Positions 53,655 to 64,000 of a stretch of DNA of 64,000 nucleotides are shown here, piece by piece. The DNA lies in assembly GCF_027595985.1 (NCBI RefSeq), contig NC_073306.1, forward strand, positions 81,517,599-81,581,598, read 5' to 3'. Origin of the DNA: Sorex araneus. Lineage: Eukaryota; Chordata; Mammalia; Eulipotyphla; Soricidae. Position 1 is the stretch's first letter; the number at the start of each line of letters is the position of its first letter. The position numbers and the translations under genes were made by a program. The notes under the pieces were generated by a model. The model saw only the letters and a list, made by a program, of their open reading frames with translations, was not told the origin of the DNA and did no database searches.

Positions 53655-54340
53655 AAACGAAAAATACGTTTTAATTTATTTACACACTGGATTACAACAT
53701 TGTTCATAATACCGTTGTCTCAGGTAGTCAATGTTCCAATACCAATCCCACTATCAGTGTGAACTTCCCTCTATCAATGTCCTCAGTTTCCCACCTCCAC
53801 CCATGCCTACACCCTTAGCAGGCACAAAATGAGTTGCTTTATATTGCTTGTTACAACAAAAAGGCAAATGGAATTATAAAAAAAAAGTAGTTCAGTAAAA
53901 GAAAATTTGTGAAAATCTTTACATCTTACAACGGTGCTACTGAAGCTATTGAGGATTTACTGAGATGTTTGATGCTAGTTGAGCCTTCTGTGTTATTGTT
54001 TTCACTCATTGAGTTTAGTGAGTTTCTCTGCAACTTTCCTGTCTAATTTGCTGTGTTTCTACTGGGTTGTCAGTGTTGTGAAATTTGCAGGTTTTTCTTG
54101 GCCTCATATGTGGCCGCAAACTCCAGGTGCTGTGGGACTGGGATGATTCAGCAATTGGCTTCTCTTTGAGATTAGCTGTGGAGCTCTAAAGCATATCCAT
54201 TTATATGCTGGAGCATGTGGGTGGGGCTCCTGGGGCTTCAGAGGGGCAGGGCACTTGGCTCTCTCCCATCCCAAGAAGGCTCCAAAGATCTCAGCCTGAA
54301 AACCCAGCTAACCTGGGATGACTCCGTGGTGCTGAGATTA
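53655..54340 (-). mobile_element. Old L1 3'-UTR fragment, antisense
   Basis: CCAATCCCACTATCAGTGTG and CCTCAGTTTCCCACCTCC match the layout of the L1 3'-UTRs at 50.6 and 57.9 kb. Confidence 0.6.
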
Positions 54341-54584
54341 GTACTCCTTCACTATTTTATTGGTTAAAGCAGGTTATATGAATACATCTCATTTCAAGGA
54401 TGAAGAGAGTATAATTTTACCAATGTGTCAGAATGAGAGATGACCCAGACCTTTTATGAACAATTGTAATGACTAGCATAGGAATGTGTAACAATAAAGG
54501 ATAAGTTTTGCTTATTGGAATTACTTTGATTTGTATTTCTTAGAGACTTGTGACATTTATTTCTTTTTACTTATTTCAAAATGT

Positions 54585-54757
54585 TTTGTTTTGTTTTGGG
54601 GCTACACTCAGCAATGCTCAGGTATTACTTCTGACTCTGCACTCAGGAGTACACATGGGGATGCTGTGGGGACCATATGGATGCTGGGGATCATTCGAGA
54701 TCTACCGTGTGCAAGACAAATGTCCTACCAGCTGTAATATTTCTCTGGTCCCCCAAC
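54585..54757 (-). repeat. Degenerate SOR-A SINE
   Basis: TTTTGGGGCTACACTCAGCAATG to TTTCTCTGGTCCCCC. Confidence 0.8.
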
Positions 54758-55045
54758 ATTTTTTTTATAAAGCCCAAATTTCACTGCATGTTGTTTCAAT
54801 AAGACCACAGTCACTTCTTTGAATTTTTACTGCGGTTTTATTGGTACCTTTGGATACCAGGTTTCCTTAAATGAGATCAACATATCTTTTACATTCATGC
54901 TTACCTAGAAAAACAATAAATTAAAAACAGGTTTTTCTTCCTCTAGAGAAGACTCTATTTGCTCTTGAAATCTTTCTCTTTCCTGTCTCCTTTCTCTCTC
55001 TCCCCTCTCATTTCTCTAAATAAAACTACTTTTCTTTCAAAAAGG
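54758..55045. other. Unassigned sequence with CT-rich end
   Basis: TTTCTCTCTCTCCCCTCTC followed by CTAAATAAAACTAC resembles the 3' end of the unclassified element at 7400-7683. Confidence 0.35.
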
Positions 55046-55052
55046 AAAGGGA

Positions 55053-55232
55053 AAAGGTTGGAGTGAAAGTACAGTGGGTAGGTCGTTTGCCTTGGATGTG
55101 GCTGAACTGGATTTGATCCCCGGCATCCCACATGATCCCCTGAGCACTGTCAGGAATAATTCCTGAGTGCAGAGCCAAGTGTAACCCCTGAGCAGTGCTG
55201 GGTTTGACCCAAAATACAAAAAAAATAGGGGC
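55053..55232 (+). repeat. SOR-A SINE
   Basis: GGTTGGAGTGAAAGTACAGTGG to GGGTTTGACCCAAAATAC. Confidence 0.88.
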
Positions 55233-55499
55233 AGAGACAAGGAAAGGCTCAAGGAGGAAAATGCATCACACAAACACTTAGCAGGGTCCCTGCAGCTCTG
55301 TTGTCTGGGACCTTTGCTGTCATGACAGAGTATGCAACAACAAAGGCAAGGGAAAGTAAGTGGGAGGGTAGGAAGACAGGTTCATTGACTTCACTCTAAG
55401 AATCACGCAGCCAAAGAGGTCCAAAGTTAGATCTTTAAATGGAAATTACAGGAAGGTAATTGCATAATCATATAAAGAAAATTATTATTTCTTTTTTTT

Positions 55500-56930
55500 T
55501 GCGATTTTTATACATTTTATTTTCATAAAGTAGTTCACAATATTTCATTACAGATAATATGCAAACATCCACCCCACCAGCGAGCAACTTCCCACCACAA
55601 TAAGAGGGAGGTGTGAGAAGGTTATTGTATTTCATTCTGGAGCCATTTAAGCCCATATATAAGAGAATACAAGCAAGTATGTTAAAACCAAACAAATGGG
55701 GAGTAAGAATCCGGGCCGGCAGCACCGCAATCCGGAGAATGCTCTGGTCCCTAGACCGGGCCAACAAGACCAGGGCACCAGACGGAGAAGGTGCAGCCAG
55801 CACACCTTCTCCAGATGGAGTCCCGGTGACACTGAGCTTCTGCTAACACGACTCCGGTATGTAGGACTGGGATATCTATCAGTCCGCATAAGCAGCCGTG
55901 CGACCTTTCCTGATATACAAAAAAAAAAAAAAAAAAACCACTCAAGAACGGCTCCACCACCCCTGAGCGGCCATTATCGCAGAGGCACAGAAAGCCAGCG
56001 GCTGTTGGCAGTACACTCCTGGACTTGAACTAAACTACGGCCCCATGCAGCACCGGGAGGGGGAGGGTTTTTGTCCTTTGGCCTTTTCCCCTTTCTGTAG
56101 CGTGGAGACTGCCACCTTTTAGAGCCAATTGGACATAGAGGTAGGAGCTTGCAGTGATGGGACGCATGGGGAATCTCGCGATGGGGGGGGCAGAACCGGC
56201 CTTGCTTCCTGCCCAAATGAGACCCCAAGTGGCCGCCCACAAACAGCTGCCCCGCTTCTGAACAGTCATGATCTCAGAGGCACACAAAGCAATCTCCGAA
56301 TGCAGTGGCTGCTGGCAGAAATACCTCTGGACTTGGGGCTGGAGCGATAGCACAGCGGGTAGGGCATTTGCCTTGCACACGGCCGACCCGGGTTCAATTC
56401 CCAGCATCCCATATGGTCCCCTGAGCACCGCCAGGGGTAATTTCTGAGTGCAGAGCCAGGAGTAACCCCTGTGCATTGCCGGGTGTGACCCAAAAAGCAA
56501 AAAAAAAAAAAAGAAAAAGAAAAAGAAAAAGAAAAAAAGAAATACCTCTGGACTTAATACCAGAATCCCAAAACTGGGCGTCCACTTTCATGACCGTGCA
56601 ACATCATATGCTCTTTGTTATCAACAATAGAAAACATAGGATATAATGATGCCATTTCGACAGGTCTGACTGTTGAGGGGAAAACTCCAAATAATGATAG
56701 TGAGTTTTCTGTCAAAAATTGAATGTTATCAAAGTGGGAGAATAAAGTGAAAATTATCTGCTACATAGGCAGAGGGGGAGAGGGGAGGGGGGTCTTCTGG
56801 GTTCTTGGTGGTGGAACATGTGCACTGGTGAAGGGATGGGTGTTTGATCATTGTATGACTGAGACTTGATCCTGAAAGCCCTGTAACTGTTCTCATGGTG
56901 ACTCAATTAAAAATCATAAACAAACAAACA
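55500..56930 (+). mobile_element. Composite retroposon with L1-like 3' end, split by a SINE
   Basis: From about 55970 it carries the GC-rich tandem-unit sequence seen at 3172-3620: CTACGGCCCCATGCAGCACC corresponds to GCTGCGACCCCATGCCCGCC. A unit beginning GCAGAGGCACAGAAAGC near 55979 is repeated in part near 56275. The 3' end from about 56660 is L1-like (GTGAAGGGATGGGTG, CATTGTATGACTGAGAC). The left 450 bp has no counterpart in the 3-kb element. Left boundary uncertain. Confidence 0.7.
56335..56537 (+). repeat. SOR-A SINE inside the composite retroposon
   Basis: A perfect 18-bp TSD, AGAAATACCTCTGGACTT (56317-56334 and 56538-56555), and an (AAAAAG)n tail. Confidence 0.97.
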
Positions 56931-57029
56931 AAGAAATGGGTGCTACTTCAGGTACATCAGTGGCCTAGAGTATAAGAGGTCATGTGGCCTCAAATGTGGC
57001 CACCTGCTCCAGGAAATAATGCATCACTC

Positions 57030-57365
57030 TTTTCTGGGAGTTTTATTTTATAGTCTCTGGATTTTGGCCGTTGATGAGATTACGTGGTGCTGGGGGCAGT
57101 TTGTGGGTGTGACTGCCAAGCTACTGGAAAACTGGGCATCTGGGTGGAGGAGGCCCAGTCCCAATCTGAGCAGGCTTGGAAATCTCAGGCACGGGTCCTG
57201 CATACCTGGGTTCCTCTGCCGGTTCCTTCATGGGTGAGACTCATCCAAGTGCGTGGAGAGTGGCCTTGAGCATGAGTGAGGATGGGTTCTGGAGGTTTTT
57301 GGCTGTTGGAGTTCTGCCTGGGGCAGGAAGGGAAACTCAACCTGTCACCCTCCGAGGTGCCCCAA
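57030..57365 (-). repeat. SOR-C element fragment
   Basis: GGTGCTGGGGGCAGTTTGTGG and CCAGTCCCAATCTGAGCAGG align with the 46.7-46.9 kb part of the longest SOR-C copy. The tail half is missing. Confidence 0.85.
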
Positions 57366-57494
57366 AATTTCATTTTTTTAAAAAAATTTTTTTTTACTTA
57401 AGTAACATTATACTATAGCATTATTAAAGTTTCAGATGTGCATCATTATAAACCATGAATATATTACACTTAGTTTACCTCTAAAAGACTAACT

Positions 57495-57668
57495 CCAGGG
57501 GCTAAAGAGATAGTATAATGGGTAGGCTACTTGCCTTGAATGTTGCTGACCAGGGTTCTATCACTAGCACCCCATATGGTCCCCTGAGGCCACCCCCCTA
57601 AGGAGTGATCTCTGAGCACAATCCAGGAGTAATCCATGAGCATCTCTGTGTGTGGCCCCAAACCAATA
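57495..57668 (+). repeat. SOR-A SINE
   Basis: GGGGCTAAAGAGATAGTATAATG to TGTGTGGCCCCAAACC. Confidence 0.85.
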
Positions 57669-58488
57669 AGTAAATTAAAGACCAATTCTATTCTTCATCA
57701 TACAATTACCCCTTTACTCTGGTTTGTGCATCCCTTCTGGTAACCACTAATTTTGTCTTATAGGCTAAAGTTTGTTCTTGATTTTTGGTTCATTTCTTTT
57801 TTTTAATTATTAATGCATCATGATTTATAAAGTTATTTATAGTTGAATTTTAGACATACTATGTCTAGCACCAATCCCACCATCAGTGTCTTTCTCCCCC
57901 TACTAGGTTTTCAGTTTCCCTCCCAACCACCCTCCCAACCCAGCCAGCACCTTGACAGGCACATTTTAAACTTTGGTTGTTGAAGTTTTAATCTCTTGAT
58001 TTCAGTATTGTTGACTCTGTGAGTTGGATATTTAGCTATACTACTCCTTTATGTCACTGGTGTACTTAGATATCTTGATCCCTAGTGTCTGTTGCTTCTG
58101 ACCATCTCTCTTTTCTTCACTCCCTTACCCCCCCATCCTTGAATTCTTTCCTTCTGTGTTCTCCTCTCTATTCTGGGCCAAGGGTGATCCTTATTTTTTT
58201 CCCATATATGACACAAATGAAATCATTTGGTGAAGGTCAGTAGCCTTCAGCCACTGATCAATGGATCAGTGCCAGTCTGCAGGTATAGAAAGATTGGAAA
58301 CCCTTGGTCCACCACCTTGGTTGAGGTGCCTGTGGTTCCGTGGACTGGGATGCAGAACAGGTGCTGGTCCTTAGCTGTAAATAGGTCAAAGTACACCAGT
58401 GTAGTTCTTTCTCCACCTGAACTTAATTTATTTAGCAGGTTATCGTCTAAGTCCATCCATACTATAAATGGCAATATTCTATCTTTTA

Positions 58489-58600
58489 GTGTGTGTGTAT
58501 GTTTGTGTGTGTGTGTGTGTGTGTGTTGCCAAGGATCAAACCCAGGTCTTCACACATGCAAGGTGAGTGCTCTATCACTAAGATATATCCCAGCCAAGGT
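58489..58600 (-). repeat. (GT)n and SOR-A head fragment
   Basis: A GT run, then GCCAAGGATCAAACCCAGG and CATGCAAGGTGAGTGC, the reversed SINE head. Confidence 0.75.
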
Positions 58601-58730
58601 GTCATCTTTTAAAAAATATAGTTGAGTGCTATTCCATGGGGATACAAGATATCCATGTATCTTCTTTGTTCATACCATTTATGGCACTTTAGATTCTTGA
58701 GTAAGATTTTTAAATTTTTGTGTTTCTGAA

Positions 58731-59030
58731 GTTGAAATTATTGTAATAAGCCACAGAAGATACTCTTAGGCTTGATGACCACTTGATAAAAACATTCATA
58801 ACTTTTAAACCAAATGTTCCCCCAAATGCATGTTCTATGATTAAACTTAACTGCACCCCAAACATACCTGTTTGTGAATATTTTTATTGAAATTTGGACT
58901 GTATCTCTTCTTGTTTAAGTCAGACTTTCCACAAACAGAAGAGTGAAGGCCAATAGAGATTAATTGGTCAGTAACTACATTAGACTTCAGAGAAAGTGAA
59001 ACTCAAAAGGCATGGCAGGGTGAAGCTGCA
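58731..59030. other. Unassigned sequence
   Basis: Nothing recognised. Confidence 0.4.
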
Positions 59031-59074
59031 GTGTGAAGACACAATATAGGTAACATTAGAAAAACAGAAAAAAA

Positions 59075-59300
59075 AAAAAAGAACAAAATGGAATACCCTG
59101 CCGCAGAGGCGGGGTAGGGTAGGGACGGGATTGGAGGGTGGGAGGGATACTGGGTTCATTGGTGGTGGAGAATGGACACTGGTGGAGGGATGGGTTCTCG
59201 AACATTGTATGAGGGAAACACAAGCACGGAGATTGTAAATTTGTAACCGTACCCTCACGGTGACTCACTTATTAAAAAATAAAGAAAAAAATCCTCCAAA
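59075..59300 (+). mobile_element. L1 3'-UTR end, heavily 5'-truncated
   Basis: GGTGGAGAATGGACACTGGTGG, CATTGTATGAGGGAAACAC and ACGGTGACTCACTTATTAAA match the 3' end of the L1 at 50478-51907 read in the other direction, followed by an A-rich tail. Confidence 0.88.
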
Positions 59301-59324
59301 AAAAAAAAAGAAAAGAAAAACCAG

Positions 59325-59490
59325 TCAAAGGCCAGAGTGGTAGTACAATGGGTAGGGCATTTGCCTTGCCCGCAGCTGACCTGGGTCTGATCCTTGGCAT
59401 CCTATATGGTCTCCCAAGCACCAGCAGGAGTAATTCCTGAATGCAGAGTCAGGAGGAACTCCTGAGCATCTCTGGAAGTGACCCAAAAAG
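59325..59490 (+). repeat. SOR-A SINE
   Basis: AGAGTGGTAGTACAATGGGTAGG to GAAGTGACCCAAAAAG, leading straight into the GAAA array. Confidence 0.93.
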
Positions 59491-59496
59491 AAATGA

Positions 59497-59571
<75 letters not shown>

Positions 59572-59745
59572 GAAGGAAGGAAGGAAGGAAGGAAGGAAGG
59601 AAGGAAGGAAGGAAGGGGAAGGGAGGGAGGGAGGGAGGGATGAAGGAAGGAAGGAAGAAAAAAGAGAAAGGAAGGAAGGAAGGAAGAAAGGAAGGAAGAA
59701 AGAAAGGAAGAAAGAAAGGAAGAAAGAAAAAAGAGGAAGGAAGAA

Positions 59746-59825
<80 letters not shown>

Positions 59826-59835
59826 AAAAGAAAAG
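59491..59835. repeat. (GAAA)n/(GGAA)n microsatellite
   Basis: About 345 bp of purine tetramers growing from the SINE tail. A GGGA-rich part lies in the centre. Confidence 0.98.
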
Positions 59836-59894
59836 CCAATTAAGAGAAGCACAGGACTGAATTGATTGGAGTATCTAGGAATGTGTTTATTTTG

Positions 59895-60030
59895 GATTTT
59901 GGGGCCACAACCTGTGGGAGCTCTGGGATTACTTCCAGTCCTTTTCTGAGGGGCTGGGTCACTCCTGGAAATTCTCTCAGAACCATTGAGTGCTTAACCT
60001 GGGTCAGTGACATGTGTCCAGGCAAACCAC
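59895..60030 (-). repeat. Degenerate SOR-A SINE
   Basis: TTTGGGGCCACAACCTGTGGG to GCAAACCACTTAG. Confidence 0.6.
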
Positions 60031-60031
60031 T

Positions 60032-60200
60032 TAGAGGCTGGAGAAATAGTACAGTGATAAATCGTTTGTCTACCTGTCACCCCACATGGTCCTGAAGACC
60101 GCCAGGAGTAACTCCTGAGCTTTGCTGGGTGTGGCCCAAAGACAAAAAACAAAGAACAAACAAACAAACAAACAAAAGGCAAACATCTTAACCCCTGTAC
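60032..60200 (+). repeat. SOR-A SINE, shortened
   Basis: AGGCTGGAGAAATAGTACAGTG to GGGTGTGGCCCAAAGAC, with an (AAAC)n tail. Confidence 0.85.
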
Positions 60201-60830
60201 CATCTCCCCAGTGCTGACTAGGATAGTTAAAATAACAAAAGTTATAGGTAAAATCAGTTTATTTGCCAAGTACTGAGATCATAGACAGAGGATACCCCTC
60301 TGAAATAAGAGCCAGGTGATTTTAGGTGCCAATATGTGCCTTTAGAAAAAAAAAGGGGGGGTGGAGAACCCATAGTATTAATTATCCGTGTGATGTAATA
60401 GGAAACAAATGTATTTTAAAAAGTATTTCAATGTCATAAACCAGGGTCACACGTGGCTATGAATGGGAGCCGGATTGTTTCCAAGAAGATTAAAGACTAG
60501 CGTGCACTTAGTTTGTCACTTGGGTCCCCTGCTGTCAGCAGCGGAATGCTGGCAGATTCAACCTGCCCTAACAAGAAAAGTTCCATATTCCTAAAATAAA
60601 CCAAATACATCACTATATATATATATATATATACATATATATATTTCTAAAACAAACTACCCGCAATTATTCATATATTTCATCCCAATGATTTACATCA
60701 AAATAGAAAAATCTTTTTGCCATTTGGGGAAAATGTCTAAAAAAATCTTCCGTATAAGCAGAATATAAAAGGGAATTTGGGAATGGGCAAAAACCCCTCA
60801 ACGAAATTTAAAAAAAAAAACAAAAAACGC
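60200..60830. other. Unassigned sequence with (TA)n
   Basis: A TA run at about 60616-60650. Otherwise no repeat or gene recognised. Confidence 0.4.
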
Positions 60831-60834
60831 TCCT

Positions 60835-60957
60835 TTATGGGGTTCGGGGCCACACCCGGCAGTGCACAGGGTTTTCCCTCCTGGCTCTCTACTCAGAGGT
60901 CACTCCTGGCGGTGCTCGAGGGACCATATGCGGTGGCGGGGAGCTGAACAACACTTC
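60835..60957 (-). repeat. SOR-A SINE, head lost
   Basis: GGTTCGGGGCCACACCCGGC to GGTGCTCGAGGGACCATATG. The last repeat before the CpG island. Confidence 0.85.
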
Positions 60958-61226
60958 ATTCTGACATCCAGGATCTCCTTCCCCGCCGAAGGAAACTGGA
61001 ATTGCAGGCCTCGGAGCGAAGATGGAAGAAACGAGCTCTAACTCAGGTTTTTTCCACACAAACAAAACCAAACCAAGCCCTGTACGAAGAGACAGAAAGC
61101 ACAGTCCTGTTTCGCAGGAAAGCGTTATAAGAGACACAGCAGGCAGGACGCTTCCCTTCCTAAGAGAAGCCGCACTGGAGCTCGGCCGCCCAGAGCGCAG
61201 CGTTCACTATTGTGTTAGCGCCGACG

Positions 61227-61234
61227 GCGGAAGT
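61227..61234 (+). promoter_or_regulatory. ETS/GABP-like site
   Basis: GCGGAAGT, one base from the CCGGAAGT consensus, about 170 bp upstream of the likely transcription start. Confidence 0.5.
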
Positions 61235-61326
61235 ACTTATCCCCACCGCGACGTTAAAGAGTCCTTCTTTGTTCAGGCCTGGCCGTGGACCGAGGCAGCG
61301 GTGTCCTTCCGCGCTCGCCGCCCAGT

Positions 61327-61336
61327 CCCCGCCCCC
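61327..61336. promoter_or_regulatory. GC box (Sp1-type)
   Basis: CCCCGCCCCC, the reverse of GGGGGCGGGG. Confidence 0.6.
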
Positions 61337-61381
61337 TCGAGGCTCTGGAGAGCTGCCATTCGGCCCCGGAGTCGTTCCGCG

Positions 61382-61397
61382 ATCCCAGAATGCACCG
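61382..61397 (+). promoter_or_regulatory. ZNF143/THAP11-type site
   Basis: ATCCCAGAATGCACCG closely matches the TCCCA-G-ATGCA core of the ZNF143 binding site, which is typical of CpG-island promoters near the start site. Confidence 0.7.
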
Positions 61398-61399
61398 GC

Positions 61400-61670
61400 A
61401 GTCCGCGGGAAACCAAAATGGCGAAGGGCTGTAGCGAAGTGGCTTGTGTTGGAGGCCGGTAGAAGAACGCTCCGTCTCCTCCCAACCCTCGTCCCCTGCA
61501 CCTCGGTTTGTGCGATCGCATGTGCGGGGTGCCCGGCGGGGTCGGTGCCCAGTCAGCGCTCGAACTCGCAGCGGGGGAAAGCGCCCACGGGGACCGTGAT
61601 CGCTGGTGGCTGTTGATTTTTTTTTTTTTCCTGTATGAAGCGGTTGGCACCACTGAAGTGACCGAATGAG
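61400..61670 (+). other. Probable first exon (mainly 5'-UTR) of an unidentified gene
   Basis: The left edge is set by the YY1/ZNF143 pair. The right edge is a strong splice donor, GAATGAG|GTGAGAGA, at 61670/61671. Two short upstream frames start within it (61418-61462, 14 codons; 61635-61661, eight codons). A third ATG at 61666 lies two bases from the donor and would continue in exon 2 outside the window. It has a weak context, so the exon may be wholly non-coding. Alternative donors exist (GTGAGC at 61962). The long open frames through this G/C-rich region on both strands are not supported as proteins. Confidence 0.5.
61415..61423 (+). promoter_or_regulatory. YY1-type site
   Basis: AAAATGGCG. 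In mammalian promoters this motif, in this orientation, usually lies just downstream of the start of a transcript on the same strand. It therefore supports plus-strand transcription beginning near 61395-61415. Confidence 0.7.
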
Positions 61671-61707
61671 GTGAGAGACCTTGGCCTGAGAGCCGACTCT
61701 GCGGCCG

Positions 61708-61770
61708 GGTGTGTGTGCGTGTGCGTGTGTGTGTGCGTGCGTGTTTGTGTGTGTCTGTGGTGGTGGTGGG
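61708..61770. repeat. (GT)n-rich tract inside the CpG island
   Basis: GT repeats with CG interruptions, then a G-run. A second GT-rich patch lies at about 61840-61900. Confidence 0.9.
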
Positions 61771-62360
61771 GGGGGGTGGGGATGAGGAAGAAAGGAAGCA
61801 AGTCCAAAAGGGAAAGATGGAGGCTCGAGGTGGGGGGTGGGGGTTTGCGTGTGTGTCTGTGGGTGCCGTGCGTTTGTGTGTGCTTGTGTGTGCGCGCCGA
61901 AATGCATGGACGCCGGAGGAGCGGTCTGCCGGCGACGGCGGGGGAAGCGGGGCTCGAGGCGGTGAGCGGAGCGCCGGGAGGAAAAATGACGGCACGCCGC
62001 GGCGGGGAAGCTCTGTCTGGAGGGCCAGGAAGGAACCTGGGGGCGGGAGCCGGCTGGAGGGGGGCCAGGATGAACCCAGTGGGGCACGGAGCCGGGCGAT
62101 GTGGGGCGCCCAGGGAAGGGACGCCCGGGGCTGGGGATTGGACCGCGCGGGAGGCAGCGTCGGGGCTAGGGAGCAGGAAAACACACCGAGCGGAATCTGC
62201 CCGCAGCCCCTGCCAGCTCGTAGGGAGTCCCAGTGCGCAGGAGAGTGGGGGTGCCGGGAGGGCGACCGTACCCCGGGAAGCAGCCCCCACCCCCAGATGC
62301 CTTGGGTTACTGAAATGCAGCCCACAGCCTCCGCTCGGGGAGGGGGCGCGGGGGTAGGTG

Positions 62361-63990
62361 TCCGCTACCGTGCGTTATTTTTTTACCGTCGGGGTCATTC
62401 ACGGTTTTCAGGGATCCTTAATTGGCGACGATTTCCTTTACGTTGTTTGGTGACTGCCAGAAATGGGTATCTCTGTGTGGCTGTGCCGTCTGGTGTCTTT
62501 GGTTACTAGAGTTTTTCCTTTGGAAGCAGCTCGAGGGAACAGATGGATTTATTGGGGTGATTGGACCCACCTAAGAGGGTGCGTGAACAATGGGGAAAGG
62601 GTTAGGGAATGTTAATCTGTTCCTTTAAATGGATTTAATTTTGGTTTAGGATAGCACCGGTTTAATACTCCAAGGCTGGGACGTCTGGGTAGGCCCGTAT
62701 TTCACATAGGAGAACAGCCTGTGAGGTCAGTACTCCCCGAGAAAGCTGTAAATAGTGCTTGATTTAATTGGACTCCAGATGCTCCGGTAGGAGTAACTTT
62801 CTCCTGCAGATTGATTCCATGTGACCCTCCAGTGTACCTACCTTGCTTGCGGACTGGTTTCAATTTTCCTGTTTTTATTCTCTTGAGAGTTCCCCCTCAC
62901 CCCACCCCACCCCACCCCACCCCCAGTGCGTTGCAAAGACTGAATTTATATGTGGGTAAAGTTGACTTGTACTTGAATTCTTGAAATGGCCTTTTCTAAG
63001 GTTTAAATACTTTAAATGGAGCCATTTTGACTTACAGCTTTAGGAGCCCAGAAGTTTTGGCAAACAGTTGATTTCCAGTTTATTCACATACTCTATATTG
63101 GATTTGGAATGTTTCTCACACTCCCAGAAATTTGCAGCAGTGATAGCTTGAGAGGACCACAAGGTAAAATAATTAGACATTTTAGGTTTCTAAGTTTAAA
63201 AAGGATATGATCTAATTAGAGTTTTTTTTACCTTCAGTTTTTTTAAGAGCTAAATATATTCTAAGATATTTGTCTTAAGAGTGCACCTGTTTCCTGATAT
63301 TGCTTATTCATGTTAATGAGCATTAACGGAACTCCATACTTATCAGGATGATATGCATTATACATTTTAGAATATAGACATTGATTAAAATTGATGAAAG
63401 TGAAAAGCTATTTAATAATCTTTTTAATTATTTGACTTGGAAACTTAGTTATGAAAGGGATTTAACTGTTTTGCTATGGATTGTGTGGGTTGTAAGTTGA
63501 TATGCGTTATAGTGATACTGTTAGACATGTGACTGAAGGATAACTGCTTTCTTTCCATTTTAACACGTTCGTCTTTACTTAGAAAAAAGTAGTGACAATA
63601 TAATGATTTTAACAGGTGGGAAAATTTGCCTCTAAGAAATTGCTAGTCCCCACTTCTGTAGTTTGGTGGCTTTGAAGGTAAAATGTAATTCCATTTTTGT
63701 CTATAAACTTTTATGAATGATATTCTTTGGTTGATTATTTGTTGTTCTATAGCAACCTTAAGTTGGAATGTGGAAGTTTCCTGGTGGATATTTTCAGTGT
63801 ATCAGGATAATGCTGTTCAATAGAGCTTCCTGTGGTGATGATGATTTTTTTTTTTTTTTTTTGGTGATGATGATTTATATCTACGCTATCCAGTATGGGA
63901 CCCTATAGTCACACATGAATGTTGAACCATTGTTGAACTAGTCAGGCCAAGAACTGAATTTATGACTTAATTCATTAAAACTAAAATTTA
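62361..63990 (+). other. Probable start of intron 1
   Basis: AT-rich and free of SINEs until the last ten bases. It contains a (CCCCA)n run (62901-62925) and a GATGATGAT phrase repeated on both sides of a T18 run (about 63835-63873). No further exon is recognised. Confidence 0.5.
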
Positions 63991-64000
63991 GGGGCTGGAG
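63991..64000 (+). repeat. Start of a SOR SINE, cut by the window edge
   Basis: GGGGCTGGAG is the consensus SINE start. Confidence 0.7.

Larger units (their letters stand above)
57366..58730 (-). mobile_element. Old L1 3' fragments, antisense, with SINE and (GT)n insertions
   Basis: ACCAATCCCACCATCAGTGTC, TTTCAGTTTCCCTCCC and, further right, AAAATATAGTTGAGTGCTATTCC are antisense L1 3'-UTR and ORF2-end landmarks. SINEs at 57495 and 58527 and a (GT)n run (58489-58525) interrupt it. Confidence 0.65.
61160..62360 (+). promoter_or_regulatory. CpG island and probable gene promoter
   Basis: About 1.2 kb of G/C-rich, CpG-dense, SINE-free sequence, unlike everything to its left. It holds promoter-type motifs clustered at 61227-61423. 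The downstream 1.6 kb is SINE-poor and intron-like. This suggests a broadly expressed gene starting here and running rightwards. I could not identify the gene. A second gene starting on the minus strand is possible, but no clear minus-strand first exon was seen. Confidence 0.8.

Noticed and set aside
61022-61462. 146-codon plus-strand frame starting MEETSSNSG
   Set aside because: It runs across the likely promoter motifs and start site with no recognisable domain. Start context alone is not enough.
61254-62509. Frames of 228-350 codons on both strands in the CpG island
   Set aside because: High G/C removes stop codons. Translations are Pro/Arg/Gly/His-rich, cross GT repeats and show no domain.

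Overview
The window is non-coding genomic DNA from a small mammal, almost certainly a shrew (Soricidae, probably Sorex). The basis is dozens of copies of a tRNA-like SINE that I recognise as the shrew SOR family, lying among mammalian L1 and MIR elements. No complete host protein-coding gene is visible. Long open frames elsewhere fall in pyrimidine/purine microsatellites or in the CpG island and are not genes.

Layout. 1-22.8 kb: intergenic repeat mosaic with a 0.66-kb polypyrimidine tract, L1 fragments on both strands, an 849-bp composite retroposon with a perfect 16-bp target duplication (3172-4020), a 641-bp relative (5101-5741), old MIRs, a possible solo LTR (about 11.24-11.94 kb) and many SINEs. 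23.5-29.05 kb: a complete-ended endogenous retrovirus (ERV) on the minus strand. It has two 346-bp LTRs differing at six positions by eye and a 6-bp target duplication ACTACA. Gag, dUTPase/protease and pol lie in three frames and no env gene remains. It looks like a class II (betaretrovirus-like, IAP-type) provirus. It is broken by a gag frameshift, a stop in the dUTPase region, a large in-frame pol deletion and an integrase frameshift. 29-61 kb: more SINE/L1 mosaic, long CCTT/CTTT microsatellites, a processed PSMA3 pseudogene (about 38.77-39.29 kb, minus), and a fairly young 5'-truncated L1 with an 18-bp target duplication (50478-51907). 61.16-62.36 kb: a CpG island with ETS, GC-box, ZNF143-like and YY1-like motifs, probably the promoter and first (mostly untranslated) exon of a plus-strand gene. 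Its first intron would run off the right edge. I could not name that gene.

Labels used below. 'SOR-A' is the roughly 170-bp SINE with a tRNA-Ala-like head (A box and B box visible) and an A-rich tail. 'SOR-B' shares that head but has a different body and ends in short repeats such as (GACAGT)n instead of poly(A). 'SOR-C' is a 400-600-bp relative of the SOR-B body, also without poly(A). These names are mine. Plus strand means the head reads left to right. Boundaries given with a target-site duplication (TSD) are exact; others are good to about 10-20 bases.
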